Of a stretch of 64,000 bases of DNA, positions 19,658-28,993 are shown piece after piece. The position numbers and the translations under genes are program-made. Location of the stretch: NCBI GenBank assembly GCA_949130485.1, contig OX422193.1, positions 1,080,001-1,144,000 on the forward strand, given 5' to 3'. Numbering within the stretch: the first letter of the stretch is position 1; every line of letters starts with the position of its first letter. Origin of the DNA: Agelas oroides. Lineage: Eukaryota > Porifera > Demospongiae > Agelasida > Agelasidae. The notes below the pieces were generated by a model. That model had not been told where the DNA came from. It ran no database searches and worked only from the letters and a program-made list of their open reading frames with translations.

Positions 19658-21505
19658 ATGGTCGTGTCTATCCGGCAGAGTGTCCTAGTATTCAGTGTTC
19701 TTCTTAGCTGTTTGTCGGGATGTTCTTACAGCCATCAAGAAGTGATCCACGCTGCAGCTGGGAATAAAAGTATCAACCATGGCTGTCCATCGTGGTTTAT
19801 TCCCATCAACAACAGTTCAGACCGCTGCAAATGTGGTGAGCCAATCCATCGCCCAGGGAGAGTGGTGCTTTGTGATCCAGATACAAATCAAACTCAGGTG
19901 CGACTATCCTATTGCATGGACCATAATAAAGAAGATGATGAGGTCTTTGTTGGTGATTGCTATTTTATCAACAAGAAAGGAGAGGTTCAGGGACTGTATG
20001 TAAAATTTCCGCAGAATGTTTCTGAATTGAACCCATGGTTGTGTAGTGGGTTCAACCGCACTGGAGTGATGTGCAGCCAATGCCAGGAGGGTTTGGGAAC
20101 TGCCGTCTTTTCCTATTCAATGCAATGTCTTCCGTGTATGAGCAGTGGCCTTGGTTGGACATTGTACGTCTTTCTTGCCACTTTCCCCACCACTATATTT
20201 TTCCTGGTTGTGCTAATATTTCAATGTCGCTGTATTACTTCTGGACCAATGAATTTTTACATATTTATATGTCAGTTAATAGTCAGTACTCTAAATAATC
20301 AGCCATCTTTAGTCAATTTATTTACAAGTGCATCACCATTTTCTTTCATTTTGAGGGTCCTTTATACCATATATGGTATTTGGAACCTGGACTTCTTTCG
20401 CTATCTCATTCCTCCTTTCTGTGTGAGTGATCAGATCAGTCCACTTCATGTTATCACACTTGAGTACGTTGTGGCCTTTTATCCATTGTTGCTGACTATC
20501 ATTGTATACATCTGTATACAGTTACATGCTAGAGACTGCCAGGTCATTGTCTGTTTGTGCCGAGTGTTTTGTAAGTGTTTCAGCAGCTGTAGACAAAGGT
20601 GGGGAAGACAGTGGGACCCATTTGCCTCACTTGTCCATACATTTGCCGCATTTCTCCTCCTCTCCTATTCCAAGATCTTGATTGTATCACTTCAGCTTCT
20701 GAGCTACACACAGCTACATCTTCCTACTGGAGGAACAATTAGCCCACCCACGAGGGTGCTCCATGATCCATCACTAGAATGGTTTGGTGAGAAACATCTG
20801 CCATTTGCTCTTCCTGCCATCTTTATTCTTTGTATCTTTGTGTTCTTACCAGCACTTTTTCTTTTGCTGTATCCAATGAAAATCTTTCAGAAGTGTCTTG
20901 GGTGCTGTGGTAGAAGGTTGCTTGCACTACATGCATTTGCTGATGTCCTCCAAGGCTGTTACAAGAATGGCACCAATGGTACAAGGGACTGCCGTTACTT
21001 TGCAGGACTTTACCTTGTTCTTCGAATAGTGATTCTGCCTGCACTGTACGGTGGTTCTATATTTGGCTTTTACGATGAGATGGTATCAATTGTATGTCTG
21101 GTCGCTGCATCGCTACTTTTTCTTCTTTTTCGTCCTTATAAGAACAGTTCTTTGCTTAACATTTGGGACTCAACTGCATTTTCACTCATTGCCTTCGTGC
21201 TATTTAGTATTATGTATTCGTATGTTGAGTCTGTTCCCGTTCAGATTATAGAAGTGATTAGTGTTGTACCTTTAGTATACTTGATAATTTATGTGATATA
21301 CAGACTGCTGGTATGGATGAAGGGTCTTCAGAAAAAACAGAGAGATCAATTGATTCCAGAATCAGAAGAGCCAGACAGACTGACACACCCTGGGGACTAC
21401 GAAATGCTCGTTTCTAATGATCAAGGAAGTGATCACCCACAAGATCCTGAAGTGGAAACCTATCCTGAGTGTGGGAACAGTCAGCAGAAGTATGGTTCTG
21501 TTTAA
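19658..21505 (+). CDS. Multi-pass membrane protein, array gene B
   Basis: 615 codons in one exon. Residues 1-24 form a signal peptide. The ectodomain (25-160) has Cys at 43, 57, 59, 72, 86, 101, 129, 139, 142, 157 and 160 and sequons at 36, 51/52, 78, 120 and 133. Hydrophobic segments lie at about 163-189, 198-212, 226-250, 264-288, 322-348, 382-406, 447-468, 475-492, 503-521 and 527-554. A Cys-rich basic loop (294-316, CRVFCKCFSSCRQRWGRQW) and the loop QGCYKNGTNGTRDCRYF (432-448) are almost invariant across the array. The tail is acidic and ends YGSV. The family appears sponge-expanded and I know no function. With ten segments the tail would be outside; with nine or eleven, inside. Confidence 0.9.
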   Translation: MVVSIRQSVLVFSVLLSCLSGCSYSHQEVIHAAAGNKSINHGCPSWFIPINNSSDRCKCGEPIHRPGRVVLCDPDTNQTQVRLSYCMDHNKEDDEVFVGDCYFINKKGEVQGLYVKFPQNVSELNPWLCSGFNRTGVMCSQCQEGLGTAVFSYSMQCLPCMSSGLGWTLYVFLATFPTTIFFLVVLIFQCRCITSGPMNFYIFICQLIVSTLNNQPSLVNLFTSASPFSFILRVLYTIYGIWNLDFFRYLIPPFCVSDQISPLHVITLEYVVAFYPLLLTIIVYICIQLHARDCQVIVCLCRVFCKCFSSCRQRWGRQWDPFASLVHTFAAFLLLSYSKILIVSLQLLSYTQLHLPTGGTISPPTRVLHDPSLEWFGEKHLPFALPAIFILCIFVFLPALFLLLYPMKIFQKCLGCCGRRLLALHAFADVLQGCYKNGTNGTRDCRYFAGLYLVLRIVILPALYGGSIFGFYDEMVSIVCLVAASLLFLLFRPYKNSSLLNIWDSTAFSLIAFVLFSIMYSYVESVPVQIIEVISVVPLVYLIIYVIYRLLVWMKGLQKKQRDQLIPESEEPDRLTHPGDYEMLVSNDQGSDHPQDPEVETYPECGNSQQKYGSV

Positions 21506-22345
21506 TGATTCACTGGTTTAATACTCACTTTCAATCCTTTTGCTTAACTTGACAGTATATATTTTGTAGGCAGTTTTGCATTATGGACTACTGTGGCCAC
21601 TTCAGTTTATACTTGGACAATATTTCATCAACTCCTTAGTTTAGTCCCAGCTATGCAGAGTATTTACTGTGCAGAGATAACCTGTGCAGGGGTTTTCTTT
21701 TTGCATGTGCCTCATCCTACCCATAGCATACAACACCATTTGAGCAATTTTGTAACATTACAAGATTGCTCAAATGGTGTTGTACATTATGGGCAGGATG
21801 AGGCACGTGTATCTCCAGAGCTGTAGTGTGCAAGCATGCGCAAAAAGAAAACCCCTGCACGGGTTATCTCTGCACAGTAAATACTCTGTGAACATTAGCC
21901 CTAGGCCTGCCCACATTGCATGAGCCCGGCAACTGAGCCAAGATGACCAATCAGTGGGCAGCATTTGACCCCTAAATGGGAAGTGCGTGCCTTCCTATTA
22001 CCAGTCAAATGTGTATGAATATTCATAGTAGCTTAAATTGTCTTAAGTTTGGATATTCGTAAATTGGAATCCTAATCCAAAACGCAGTAAGGTAAGAAAA
22101 TTGACAATTGGAATCAAAACTTCAAAAATCAAGAAGTGCAAGAAGATTTGGAATTGATGCAAAGTATGAAATGTGAATTTTTTGAAGTTGCAAATTTTAT
22201 TTGTAAAGCATGCCAATTGTCATTATCTCAAGTACGAGTAGTTTTGCATTTCAATTGGCAGGAATACACACTGACCCACTCAGGGAGAACTATAGCTGGC
22301 AATCTAGAGCACTGATCCACTGAGTGAGTTTTCTTTTCAAACAAA
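21506..22345. repeat. 3' flank of gene B; right arm of the A/B inverted duplication
   Basis: Mirrors 9450-10792. It differs by an extra inverted piece: about 21655-21750 is an inverse copy of the adjoining 21770-21885, making a hairpin absent beside A. Confidence 0.7.
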
Positions 22346-22373
22346 CAAATTTTACTGAGTTAGTCTCAGAATG

Positions 22374-23379
22374 TCAACTCCCGAAATGTCAACTCCCAAA
22401 ACATCAACTTCCCAAAATGTCAACTCCCAAAATGTCAACTTTCAAATTTTTATTAAGGATTTCATCAGTAGCATATATTGGTAGCATATTTCGGTACATG
22501 TATTGCTATTATTACTAATACTTATTTCTAACTAAAGTCCAATAAGATGTCCAATGGCATCAAGATATTCATACTTGTCCTGACATTCTGTCTTCGATTT
22601 GCTGAACCCAGTTGCCTGTACTTTTTCTTCCGTGGTGGAGAAAACTAAGATATCTTCTTGGTGTCTCACAAGAAAGGATGCTCCAATTGTTGTCTGTGAC
22701 CACTCTCCTTCCAGGTTAACATCCTGTCATGGAGGAAACTTAGTTTTGCGGCTCCTGTAGAGTGCTGACTTAACTGATGAGAGAGTTGGTAGGTGAGCTG
22801 CAACAGCTTCACTGTTTTCATCAACAGCAACTCCTTGTATAGCATCCATGTATATGGCTGGGACAGTCTCAACCTCTTCTCTACCTCACTTTTGTAGCCA
22901 CCGCCTTTTCTGGCTTGTTTTTAGCAGAATTAGGGGCATGGCTATGTTCCCCTCTAACAGCCTCTAGCTGGTCCCCAACAGTTGTAGCCCTGGCTGCACA
23001 TGTCCGGAGACAACATCGCCAAAACTCCTGTCCTTCATTTCCCCTTCTAATTCTCAAATATCTATATCCTCCACTGAGCAGTGCTCTTCCTCCTTTCTGG
23101 GTCTCAATAAATTCACAATCCATGGTGATAGTTATGGTGTTTGTGATAAATGATTTCCTTTTTATATATACCAGGGCTCAAGGATTCTGCTAGGTTATGA
23201 GTGACCAGTGGAACAGTCTGACAGGTCATGACAGGTTATGTAATTGATCAAATATATGCAAAATTTTAGGAGTTGACATTTTAGGAGTTGACATTTTGGG
23301 AAGTTGACATTTTGGGAGTTGGCATTTCTGGAGTTGACATTCTGGGAGTTGACATTTTGGGAGTTGACATTTTGGGAAG
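22374..23379. mobile_element. Element bounded by inverted minisatellites, carrying a FLYWCH ORF
   Basis: The left end (22374-22445) is a tandem array of about 16-bp units like ATGTCAACTCCCAAA; the right end (23268-23379) is the inverse array with about seven units. Between them lies a FLYWCH zinc finger on the minus strand. Subterminal tandem repeats inside TIRs plus a FLYWCH domain fit a shortened MULE. No clear 9-bp target duplication was found. Confidence 0.6.
22881..23123 (-). pseudogene. FLYWCH-type zinc finger fragment
   Basis: The frame starts MDCEFIETQKGGRALL and continues GYRYLRIRR, EFWRCCLRTCAARATT and GEHSHAPN. The F, L, Y, W, C and H landmarks of the FLYWCH domain are all present with near-normal spacing. 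The domain is usually the DNA-binding N-terminus of MULE transposases in animals. The frame ends after 80 residues with no transposase following, so it is probably a remnant, although a small stand-alone FLYWCH protein cannot be ruled out. Confidence 0.65.
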
Positions 23380-23388
23380 AACCCATTT

Positions 23389-23719
23389 CACCGTGAGAAA
23401 AAGGGGGTAGCTAGTTTAACCCATTTTGGTTACCTCAGTTCATACCATTTTCCACACGATTGGACAATTTCATTAGCAAAGTATTCTGTTCTGGAAAGCC
23501 AAATCAAGTTATTAGTCTGTTTGGAATCCACAAAGCAGGTAGTGGGACTCCACTATGTTTAACAATGCAGACAAGTTGGAGGAAACTGAGGTAACCAAAT
23601 TGAGTCAAAACAACCTTTTCTTTTTTACAGACCAACTTGTCCTTGGTAAACTCTTAGTGCATCCACGATAATCAGACTAATTAGACTATGGGTTAAACTA
23701 CCCACTTTTTCTTACAGTG
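23389..23719. mobile_element. MITE with TIR CACCGTGAGAAAAAG / CTTTTTCTTACAGTG
   Basis: Inverse ends extend into GTTTAACCCATTTTGGTTACC on the left and its weaker inverse on the right. The style resembles MITE family 1 (ends in CACTGTAA and a GGTTAC core) but the interior is unrelated. Confidence 0.65.
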
Positions 23720-24130
23720 AAATTTGTTTGTTTGAAATTTGTTTGTTTGAAATTTCTTGGTGTTGTGGTGTGGGATTATGAACAAGTGCTGGCCGGAATA
23801 TGGAATGGAACGGTGGAATGGAAAATGGAATGGAACGGCATATGTACATAGTTACAGCTAACTCGTGTAGCTGGTGCTGTTCTTCAAGGTTGAGCTAGCT
23901 ACTATGTGTCTAGGGCTCTTATCTCACCGCAGAGGCTGTACGAGCAAGTCCAATGCGTGTTGCCGGCATATTTCCTTGTTTGGTATCATGACGTCACGGT
24001 CAGAACTCAGAGACTAGCTACAGTACCATATATAGAAGCCACACTTACTACTGTTAAGGAAGGTTGCTACTAAGGAAACTGTTACTACGAATTGTGGTCA
24101 CAAAGTATGCAGCGTACGGTAACCGTAAAG
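23720..24130. other. Upstream of C: GGAATGGAAC-type simple repeats, no gene seen
   Basis: A short GGAATGGAAC-like tract lies at about 23798-23845. The rest has no recognisable feature. A block shared with D (GTGGTCACAAAGTATGCAGC) begins near 24095. Confidence 0.45.
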
Positions 24131-24191
24131 AGCTCGAGTTCGCATGCAGGTTTGAGTCGTAAGATCGCGCGCTCGTTAATTTGCGTTCAGT
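24131..24191 (+). promoter_or_regulatory. Conserved upstream module of gene C (shortened)
   Basis: Retains GAGTTCGCATGCAGG, a fused TTTGAGTCGT, CGCGCTCG and TTTGCGTTCAGT but lacks the middle part present in B and E, by an internal deletion of about 35 bp. Confidence 0.5.
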
Positions 24192-26578
24192 ATGGTCGTG
24201 TCTATCAGCGAGAGTGCCCTAATATTCAGTGTTTTTATCTGTTTGTCGGGATGTTCCTACAGCCATCAAGAAGTGATTCACGCTGCAGCTGGGAATCAAA
24301 GTATCAACCATGGCTGTCCATCGTGGTTTATTCCCATCAACAACAGTTCAGACCGCTGCAAATGTGGTGAGCCAATCCACCGCCCAGGGAGGGTGGTGCT
24401 TTGTGATCCAAATACAAATCAGACTCTGGTGTGGATAACTTATTGCATGGACTATAATAAAGACAAAGATGAGGTCTTTGTTGGTGAGTGTCCGTTTATC
24501 AACAAAAAGATAGGAAAAGTTCAGCGACTGTACGTAAAATTTCCGCAGAATGTTTCTGAACTTAACCCATTCCTGTGCAGTGAGTTGAACCGCACTGGAG
24601 TGCTGTGCAGCCGATGCCAGGAGGGTTTGGGAACTGCAATCTTTTCCTATTCAATGCAATGTCTTCCGTGTATGAGCAGTGGCCTTGGTTGGACATTGTA
24701 TGTGTTTCTTGCTACTTTCCCCACAACTATACTCTTCCTGGTTGTGCTAATATTCCAATGTCGCTGTATAACTTCTGGACCAATGACTTTTTACATATTT
24801 GCATGTCAGTTAATAGTCAGTGCTCTAAATACTCAACCATCTATAATGAATTTACTTGCAAATGGATCACCAATTTCTTTCATTTTGATGGTCTTGTTAA
24901 CCATATGTGGTATTTGGAACCTGGACTTTTTTCGCTATCTCATTCCTCCTTTCTGTGTGAGTGATCAGATTAGTCCACTTCATGTTGTCGCACTTGAGTA
25001 TGTTGTGGCCTTTTATCCATTGTTGCTGACTATCATTGTATACATCTGTATACAGTTACATGCTAGAGACTGCCAGGTCATTGTTTGTTTATGCCGAGTG
25101 TTTTGTAAGTGTTTCAGCAGCTGTAGACAAAGGTGGGGAAGACAGTGGGACCCATTTGCCTCACTTGTTCATACATTTGCTGCATTTCTACTCCTCTCCT
25201 ATTCCAAGATCTTGATTATATCACTTCAGCTTCTGAGCTACATGCAACTACATCTTCCTACTGGAGGAACAATTAGCCCACCCAGGAGGGTGCTCCATGA
25301 TCCATCACTAGAATGGTTTGGTGAGAAACATCTACCATTTGCAGGGCCGTAGCCGTGAAATTTGGAGTGGTCAGGTTAGTGGTGCGTGCGTAAGCACGCA
25401 ACAGCTGGGGGGGTCTGGGGGCATGCCCCCCCAGAAAATTTTTGGAATTTAGAGGCTATGTGGTTGCTTCTGAGACAATTTATGGGCCAAAACGATGCTT
25501 CTCGGAGGCCAGACGACAGAGTTTTACATGCATGAACATCTACCCTTCCTGCCCGTTGCGCCATATAGCACTGCATGGTTTCGGCTTTCCGATCGTTCGC
25601 TAATCTCAAAAGCCACACCCTTCGCAGATCGTTCGGTTGGAAGAACGGAAAATTGTTGAAAGACTCGGTCTTTCGCACTGTTCGCAGCCATCTCGTATTA
25701 TGTTGCAACATGTCACCACGCTGTGTGCGTGCCATGGGCGTTTGCCGAGCATTGGCCCTATTTGGCGACGCCAAGCAAGCCATGGGTGAGGGAAAAAGTG
25801 GCCCGGTTGAAACCGGACTAACCGGACCGGTGGCTACGGCCCTGATTTGCTCTTCCTGCCATCTTTATTCTTTGTATCTTTGTGTTCTTGCCAGCACTTT
25901 TTCTGTTGCATGCTGTATCCAATGAAAATCTTTCAGAAGTGTCTTGGGTGTTGTGGTAGAAGGTTGCTTGCACTACACGCATTTGCTGATGTCCTCCAAG
26001 GTTGCTACAAGAATGGCACCAGTGGTACAAGGGACTGCCGGTACTTTGCAGGACTTTATCTTGTCTTTCGAATAGTGATTCTGCCTGCAGAGTATAGTGG
26101 TTCTATATTTGGCTTTTACGATGATATGGTATCAACTGTATGTCTGGTCACTACATCACTACTTTTTCTTCTTTTTCATCCTTACAAGAGCAGTTCTTGG
26201 CTTAACATTTGGGACTCAACTGCATTTTCACTTTATGCCTTCATACTATTTGGTGTTATGTATTCAAAGTATGTTGCATCGGTTCCCATTCAAATTACAG
26301 AAGTGGTTGGTGTTGTACCTTTAGTATACTTGGTAATTTATGTGATATACAGACTGGTGGTATGGATGAAGACTCTTCAGATATGTAAGAAAAAACAGAG
26401 AAATCAATTGATTCCAGAATCAGAAGAACCAGACAGACTGACACACCCTGAGGATTATGAACATGATGAAGATATCTATCTTCTCCATCCTGATGATCAA
26501 GGAAACCCCCCAAAAGATCCTGAGCTGGAGACCTATCCTGCATGTGGGAACAGCCAGCAGAAGTATGGCTCTGTTTAA
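24192..26578 (+). pseudogene. Array gene C, disrupted by a 503-bp transposon and a 4-nt insertion
   Basis: The 5' part (24192-25341) is open and matches the paralogs up to GEKHLPFA. A foldback element then occupies 25342-25844. The 3' part (25845-26578) resumes with the same TTTGCTCTTCCTGCC. A second lesion, four extra bases at about 25909-25912 (TTGCATGCTG against TTGCTG in paralogs), shifts the frame before LYPMKIFQKCLG. The ectodomain and middle (FYIFACQLIVSALNTQPS) resemble F, while the tail (YEHDEDIYLLHPDDQG) resembles D. The 5' part could still yield a truncated protein of 386 residues. Tail end CGNSQQKYGSV is intact. Confidence 0.9.
25342..25844. mobile_element. Non-autonomous foldback transposon inserted in gene C
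   Basis: TIRs are CAGGGCCGTAGCC and its exact inverse (13 bp). ATTTG flanks both ends (25337-25341 and 25845-25849) and occurs once in every uninterrupted paralog, so the 5-bp target duplication and the boundaries are certain. The interior holds a C-run hairpin (GGGGGCATGCCCCCC). A 135-residue minus frame inside is not a transposase. The superfamily is unassigned: 5 bp does not fit hAT (8 bp). Confidence 0.9.
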
Positions 26579-26890
26579 CAATTTGCTTCCATATTTCAAT
26601 TTTGTGGTTAACTTGACAGTTACCAAATTTAGTAGATATATATTTAGCATTGTGGCTACTTCAGTTTATATTAGGACAATATTTCAACTACTTAGTTTAG
26701 TCCCAGCTATGTATGTTACAACTATTATTAGATTGCTCAACATATGGCCATGGTATTGATTGGTTAATGTGCATAATTAGTACACTGATATCATTTACTT
26801 GTAAATTACAGCATGGTTTATGGTATACAAATATTGCTAGTTTATAAGTACATAATGATCAACAAATACCACAGTGAACTGCTCTATTAC
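26579..26890. repeat. 3' flank shared by C and D units
   Basis: Matches 30857-31200 block by block (TGTATGTTACAACTATTATT, TACACTGATATCATTTAC, GTAAATTACAGCATGG). This shows that C and D are direct tandem duplicates including downstream DNA. Confidence 0.75.
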
Positions 26891-27418
26891 CTACATCCTA
26901 ATTACCCTTGAACTGTTCTCTCATAAAATTTATTTTTGCATGATCTGGAAAGTCTAATCAAGGTGTCCACTGAATCATGCAGCTCAGCGGAAACAGTGCA
27001 ACACTCCACCGTGTTCAGATGAGGAAACCGAGATGACCAAAGTGACAAAGACGAAGGAAGAGGAGACCATCGAAATTTGGGGGTTGATTCAATGATGTTT
27101 TGGTACCAGGAGAAGTATACTGTACACGTCACATTGTTCACTGATGACTGTATTGGCACTTTTTTGAAGTGCATAGAGTGTATAATTATACTGAACTGGA
27201 AAGTTCCACAAGTGTTATGAGGGAGCTGCTTGCATCCAATGATTAGCGTCAATAGTATAGTTAATAGACCTGGAAATACTACTTTGTGTATAATGAATGG
27301 TACCGACATATCTGGTTCTAGAACCTTGCTTGCCACGACCACCACTGCAGAAAAATGCTATTCTTGTTATGTCTCCATATGGACTTCTATACAGTTCAGG
27401 CAGATGTTTGAAACTACT
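26891..27418. repeat. Dispersed repeat R1, copy 2
   Basis: Nearly identical to 31690-32240. Inner block in the AGTTAATAGACC orientation. Confidence 0.75.
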
Positions 27419-27420
27419 TA

Positions 27421-27859
27421 CACTGTAAAAACATTTGGGTTACTTCAACCATATTTTGGTCATCTCAGTTGCATGCCTGTTGTGTAAGTGAAACATTAGC
27501 TATGAACGTCATCAAGGGATGCTTACAATTTGAATCAAAGTGTAGTTGAGAAGCTTCTCCCTTTTGTTAGATTAGGATCATCTTGCAGAAAGCCTATAAA
27601 TCAGCATTTCTGGTAAGGTTTGGTGTTTCTTAGATCCTACACATCCGCCCCTGGAGGAGTTCCTTGGTTGCATGGTTATCCAGGAATGTAGCCAAATAGC
27701 TAGGCTTTCTGCAAGAAGATCCTAAGTTAACAAAAAGGAGAAGCGTCTCAACTACACTTAAGCTTTCAATCAAATTGGAAGCATCCCTTGAAGTTTGTAA
27801 AGTGTCACGTACACAACAGGCATGCATATGGTTGAAGTAACCCAAATGTTTTTACAGTG
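27421..27859. mobile_element. MITE family 1, copy 2 (TA target site)
   Basis: Ends CACTGTAAAAACATTTGGG and its inverse, flanked by TA. The D unit lacks it at the equivalent place (about 32240-32255), giving a paralogous empty site. The insertion is therefore younger than the C/D duplication. Confidence 0.85.
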
Positions 27860-27879
27860 TATATATAATTAGTTAAAAT

Positions 27880-28310
27880 GACCACAAGTGCATGGTTACT
27901 ACAGCGTCAGGGTTCATTGAACAGGTGGGTAGTATGATGAAAGGAATTCCAAAACAGAACTATCATCCATCAACTCCTTCACAATTCCATCTTCAAAGAG
28001 CTAGCACAGACACTTGTCTGCTAGCCAACATATATCAGTTTCTACTCATCCATCTGCTGCTACATGGTTATTATCTGGTTCAGAAATGGATAATAGCCAG
28101 CAGATGGATGCATAGGAACTGGTATACGTTCACAGTTGGCTAGCAGACAAGCGTCTCTGCTAGCTCTTTGAAGCTTGATGGATTGTGAGTCTATATAAAC
28201 AGTTACAAAGGTATATACTTGGTTGCTATAATTATCAATCCACCCATGCAGTTTGAATAGCCTGTTGCACTTTACTACATTTATTTTAAGTGTGTATATA
28301 CACTGGTGTC
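27880..28310. repeat. Repeat R2 with foldback core 27966-28182
   Basis: Arms carry CTTCAAAGAGCTAGCACAGA / GCTAGCTCTTTGAAG and CATCCATCTGCTGC / GCAGATGGATGC. Follows the R1 plus MITE block, in the same order as in the D unit. Confidence 0.7.
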
Positions 28311-28900
28311 CTGTTATATCGTAAGTGTTCCGGAGTTGATGAGGAACAGTTTCTATAATTCTCTTCAATTGCAGAAGTGAAGAAGCTTCATTCAAGATCT
28401 GCCTGCTGTAGCTATATAGCTATCTTCCCATGTGAAGACATAACTAGAGGCAGTCCAGGCCATTCATTCGGAACTTCTTTGAGGGGAAGGAGAGTGATGA
28501 AATTCCTGTGCAACAAGCGGCTGCAGCGAAAGTTACCAGACCCCTTCCCTCTCTTGCGGAACGGGGTGTGGCCACGCGAGACTAGGGCGAGCCTGAGCGA
28601 TTGTCATGGCACACAAACCATGCATGACAGTAGGTTTTGCATTGTCTGCTAGGACCAATCACTCAGTCGCGTCACGCTTTTCGCGCGTAGGTGTACATGG
28701 CATTTCACGAAAATTTTGCAGGTGCGTTTATACCGCGAAGTGAAGAGGTGGCTGAAATCAGTATACTTGGCGGGCACTGCTTGCAGAGTGCAGTTACCGG
28801 TACTTTTGAAATATGCAAAGAAAAAAATTCGGAATTGTGAACCTGTTAATTATCAACAGGAAATTGACCAGGAATTGTGGTCACAAAGTATGCAGCGTAT
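28311..28900. other. Upstream of D; hairpin near 28535-28595; no gene seen
   Basis: Contains an inverted pair around ACCAGACCCC and CGAGACTAG, of a hairpin family also seen at 35253-35325, 48282-48325 and 49005-49050. Near 28838-28860 it shares GTGAACCTGTTAATTATCAA with the DNA upstream of F. Confidence 0.45.
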
Positions 28901-28993
28901 GCAACTGTAGTTTGAACGAGTCGTATAATTTTGATCGCACGTTCGCTGCTCGGCAATTTATGTGAAAATCTCAGTCGTTAATTTGCCTTCAGC
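28901..28993 (+). promoter_or_regulatory. Conserved upstream module of gene D
   Basis: Holds TTTGAACGAGTCGTATAATT, GCACGTTCGCTGCTCGGC and a TTTGCCTTCAGC end next to the ATG. Closest to the module of F. Confidence 0.55.

Noticed and set aside
19658..21505. Classical seven-transmembrane GPCR
   Set aside because: About ten hydrophobic segments and no DRY, NPxxY or GPS motif. The family signature loops are different.
21494..21505. C-terminal PDZ-binding motif in KYGSV
   Set aside because: A class I ligand needs Ser or Thr at position -2; here it is Gly. The conservation of the tail is real but unexplained.
13457..23123. One single MULE split by gene B, joining the FLYWCH domain at 23.0 kb to the transposase end at 13.5 kb
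   Set aside because: The strand and order would fit, but 9.3 kb of unrelated duplicated DNA lies between, and the FLYWCH frame sits in its own pair of inverted ends.
25376..25783. 135-residue frame inside the transposon in gene C
   Set aside because: No transposase or other domain. It overlaps the G/C hairpin and the TIR and is probably accidental.
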